Shown here in pieces: positions 63,818-64,000 of a stretch of 64,000 bases of DNA (the stretch's first letter is position 1; each line of letters opens with the position of its first letter). A program made the translations under genes and the position numbers. The DNA comes from an uncultured Spirochaetales bacterium. Lineage in GTDB: Bacteria; Spirochaetota; Spirochaetia; Sphaerochaetales; Sphaerochaetaceae. Under the pieces are notes generated by a model. It did not search any database. It saw only the letters and a program-made list of their open reading frames with translations, and had not been told where the DNA came from. The stretch lies in NCBI GenBank assembly GCA_949297785.1, contig CASFTW010000007.1:30110-94109 (forward strand), in the 5' to 3' direction.

Positions 63818-64000
63818 TTCTTGTTATGCAAAGAGTTATCAATCTGCAAAACTTATTTAAACTCAATAATTTCATTGTTGATGGCTGCATTCATGGTAAA
63901 GGTTTTGCTCATCGCTTTTCCCAATAGGAAATAATGAGAAAGACTCCTTTTCTATCAGACGGAACTACCGCTGCCTAAGATGCTCCTTTCTGTCTTTATC
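63818..64000. other. Edge sequence beyond the right attachment site
   Basis: About 180 bases without a supported gene. A 19-codon minus-strand frame (M-S-K-T-F-T-M-N-A-A) begins near 63.9 kb, too short to call. Confidence 0.3.

Overview
The window comes from a bacterial chromosome, most likely a spirochaete close to Sphaerochaeta. The Cas9 resembles the Sphaerochaeta type II-C Cas9 throughout, and a DUF4954 protein, a GH65 phosphorylase with an ABC sugar importer, and butyrate kinase fit a fermentative anaerobe. This placement is from memory of protein families; no search was run.

Layout. 1-2.2 kb: end of glycogen phosphorylase, a DUF554 membrane protein, a MobA-like nucleotidyltransferase and a nitroreductase. 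2.27-8.1 kb: complete type II-C CRISPR-Cas locus with 13 repeats, a tracrRNA with its own promoter and terminator, then cas2, cas1 and cas9 on the minus strand. 8.1-24.4 kb: housekeeping genes (ClpB, TetR, DUF1848, DUF4954, the GH65/ABC sugar operon with a LacI regulator, butyrate kinase, a lone HemA-like protein, UPF0303). 24.5-32.2 kb: a small defence-flavoured cluster (DUF2075 nuclease-helicase, DUF3427-HNH nuclease, frameshifted HIRAN-like gene, SWIM protein, HipBA pair). 32.2-34.4 kb: DMT and BrnQ transporters.

34.85-63.78 kb looks like one inserted island. Both ends carry, in the same orientation, a sequence that reads on the minus strand as the last codons of guaA (T-I-E-W-E-stop), with only synonymous differences. 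Inside are: (a) a left-end operon of two very unusual, complementarily degenerate tyrosine-recombinase-like proteins, a Cys-rich protein, an HTH protein and a CoiA-like nuclease; (b) a small-protein/GNAT toxin-antitoxin-like pair; (c) a minus-strand cargo of integrase, ribbon-helix-helix protein, PIF1-like helicase, excisionase-like and tandem-HTH proteins and three tandem paralogues of an unknown small protein; (d) a 0.8-kb gene-free stretch with a series of hairpins whose architecture, not sequence, is repeated; (e) a plus-strand defence operon of an HTH regulator, SNF2 helicase-DUF3883, DUF1156 DNA methyltransferase, DUF499 ATPase and a second helicase. Part (e) looks like BREX type 3 components without PglZ, and its methyltransferase carries a C9 tract just before the SAM-binding motif.

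Strongest candidates for something undescribed: the complementary recombinase pair with its operon, the GNA-loop hairpin series, the three-paralogue cassette, and the PglZ-less methyltransferase/ATPase/helicase module with a possible phase-variable switch.
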